From Piper betle (lineage: Eukaryota > Streptophyta > Magnoliopsida > Piperales > Piperaceae): a stretch of 64,000 nt of DNA. The notes below the pieces were generated by a model. That model was not told the origin of the DNA and did no database searches. It saw nothing but the letters and a program-made list of their open reading frames with translations. The position numbers and the translations under genes were made by a program. The stretch covers positions 186,001 to 250,000 of the forward strand of contig JAURVB010014082.1 in NCBI GenBank assembly GCA_033002965.1. The letters are read 5' to 3'. Positions 61,959 through 64,000 of this stretch are shown piece after piece. The stretch's first letter is position 1. Every line of letters begins with the position of its first letter.

Positions 61959-63103
61959 TGTAGCACCCCAAATCTGGTCCACGCTCGTGAACTGAACTGG
62001 TATATTACAGGCTCCGGTTAGGTCAACTAACCCGAACCTAACTCATGCGGATCCAATCTCAGCGTCTTAAGATGAAGATACAACTCGCAATGCATTGATG
62101 AATGCACAAACCCTAACATAGTACTACATGAATGACATGCAATTCAAACACACACCAATACAATTACGATCAAACTCAATGAAAATTATAAAATAAAACG
62201 GATAGAATCTCCCCTAAAAGTGCAATTAGGGCCCACCCTGTCAAAACAATATATACCAATATATATGCATATATCAACAATTTTAATCACACATAATCTA
62301 ATATACTGTATATTCATTATAAAACTTGGGCCACACTTCTGCTGCGCACTCTGATCACCTCTCACCTCTTGTCATCATATCTTAGCTTTTCATCATGTCA
62401 TAACATCATTTTTAACAACTAATCACGTCACATCATCATGTTTCAAGCATTTATTCACACCATATAATAATATCATAACACAATATAAACACTCAATTGA
62501 CTGACATGTGTGCAAGCGACAACAATGCTCCTCCGTCCAACTGGCTCCTCCAACTCGTAATTGTTACCTATATATAGTATAAAATACGTCAGTAACAAGT
62601 GTTACTGGTCCGGAAAATAAAATAACTATAACAAGCTGGCTATGAGAGCAAACTCTCATATGAAAGAAAACATCATATGCTCCACGTGAACACTCTGAAG
62701 GGCACTACTGAGGAGCCACTGGGCTGCAGACCCGGTAGCATCCCGATCTATCTAGTACTGTGCCACTCACGGCACTTCTTTTTCAGTACTTCATGTAAAA
62801 CTTTATCCTAAGCCCTCTCCTTACCTCCATATTTCTCCTGGCCTTGAGCACGAAGGCCGAGTACTCTTAGGCAGTCGCCTTTAGTACCTTTTGAACTACA
62901 AATCCGGACATGCGCTGTACTAAACAGTACCCGTAAACCTCCACGTTCTCCGGGTGTGAGGAACTCAAACGCGGAGTTGTCAGGATCCCTCGGGAATGGA
63001 ACAGTCCACTGGCACTAATCCAGAGCCCGCTTTGACTATCACGACATCCGCTCATGGTACGTGCAGTCAGTTTCTCTATCTCTCGTCTCACTAAAAATGC
63101 AAA

Positions 63104-63147
<44 letters not shown>

Positions 63148-64000
63148 GCTGGGTAGGGATTTATATAATAGACCCAAAGGCAACGTGTGGTGGATCTTGT
63201 TTTCAAAATCATCATCGAGGGATCTCATCTTTGAGGGGTTATTAATCCGAAAAACTGTTTGGTTAAATGGCCCGAGTTAAGTGGGATCCGATAAAACGCC
63301 ACTTAACCCGTCCTGTAGATAATAAAATAAACATACAATAGAAGAGCGTAAAATAGAGGCGAGTCCTAAACGAACCTGGTAGAAGCTCCAAGCGTTTCAT
63401 CGCCCCTAGGCGGCGAGCTCCTACTCCGTACCTACACATCAAAACTAAATACTAACGCCCACTAACTACATGATGCATCAAAATTAATGAATATCATACG
63501 ACATAATAATCATCCCTCAATAATCGATCAATAATCAATAATCATAAATGTGAAAATAATTCTATCATCCTATTCATTCCAATTTTATCATGTTTCCTCA
63601 GTTACATCGTGCTCAATTAGCATGCTTATACTTCATCTCATTAGATCACTTACTTAATCTCATCATGCACATCTTTACTTCATTCATAGTATGACATTCA
63701 TCATGACAACTAGTTAATTCTAGCATGCTATGCTAACAATCATAATCAATTTTAAATAACTCAATCGGAGGTAATTATACCTCACGTAGTCGGCAATCGG
63801 CAACGGCTAGGGTTCCGTCACATGTCTCGGAGCTCAAATTCGGTGCTCATCGGCATTCGAAGCTCGATTGGGCTCGACTGGTTGAGCCCTGCAGAAGATC
63901 CGATGAATTACAGTGAATCCGGTTTTTCGGCAAGTTCTAGCAGTTTTCTGGCGACTTTAGCAGTTTTTCGGCACCTCTCCGGCGATTTTCGGACAATAGT
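61959..64000. mobile_element. Long-LTR family, copy 3, nested in copy 2 and running off the window
   Basis: Starts TGTAGCACCCCAAATCTGG directly after copy 2 sequence. It matches the 28209 LTR throughout, with fewer differences than copy 2, up to the window edge, which corresponds to about position 2,000 of that LTR. The left flank is GCGAT; the matching duplication and either an internal region or a second LTR should lie beyond 64000. Contains a (TA)n run at about 63109-63145. Confidence 0.9.

Overview
This is a stretch of a plant nuclear genome. The genes have short exons, GT-AG introns and plant-only families, and they sit among AT-rich spacers, microsatellites and nested LTR retrotransposons. 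Several first exons are very GC-rich while the rest of the gene is AT-rich. That gradient, with a cytochrome P450 unlike my recollection of grass forms, makes a non-grass monocot my best guess, but only weakly. No tRNA, rRNA, CRISPR or bacterial feature was found.

Layout. 0.3-6.9 kb: three tandem plus-strand copies of a GT90 (rumi/CAP10-like) glycosyltransferase gene. One is near complete, one is internally deleted, and one is cut after exon 2. 6.9-8.8 kb: a decayed minus-strand RRP6-like 3'-5' exonuclease, joined tail-to-tail to the third GT90 copy. 10.6-16.4 kb: LMBR1/LIMR-type membrane protein (+). 16.9-21.3 kb: ROOT UVB SENSITIVE (DUF647) protein, RUS4-like (-). 22.4-26.0 kb: NUP88/MOS7 nucleoporin pseudogene (+). 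27.3-31.8 kb: transposon nest, with a TRIM-like element and a Ty1/copia reverse-transcriptase relic split by a 2,955-bp solo LTR with a perfect 5-bp target duplication. 33.8-36.2 kb: CYP90A/CPD brassinosteroid P450 (+). 38.9-43.0 kb: HMGB protein (-) with an 846-bp DNA transposon in an intron. 46.0-49.9 kb: arginyl-tRNA-protein transferase ATE (-). 50-55.7 kb: gene-poor spacer. 55.7-59.1 kb: basic Ser/Pro/Arg-rich protein of the BPP/'FLO11-like' type (+). 59.7-64.0 kb: two more copies of the same long-LTR family, one inserted in the other.

The genes are independent eukaryotic housekeeping or hormone genes and do not form a pathway or cluster. The most useful cross-cutting observation is that several otherwise intact genes carry single-base indels, mostly in short homopolymer runs. 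Adding or removing one base at each restores exon phase and, for the LIMR gene, the expected protein length. This looks more like residual consensus error than pseudogenization. It contrasts with the NUP88, RRP6-like and GT90 copy-2/3 relics, which have lost exons. I found no convincing previously undescribed system. The strongest biological signals are the nested transposon history, the GT90/RRP6-like rearrangement, and a probable MITE in the CPD promoter.
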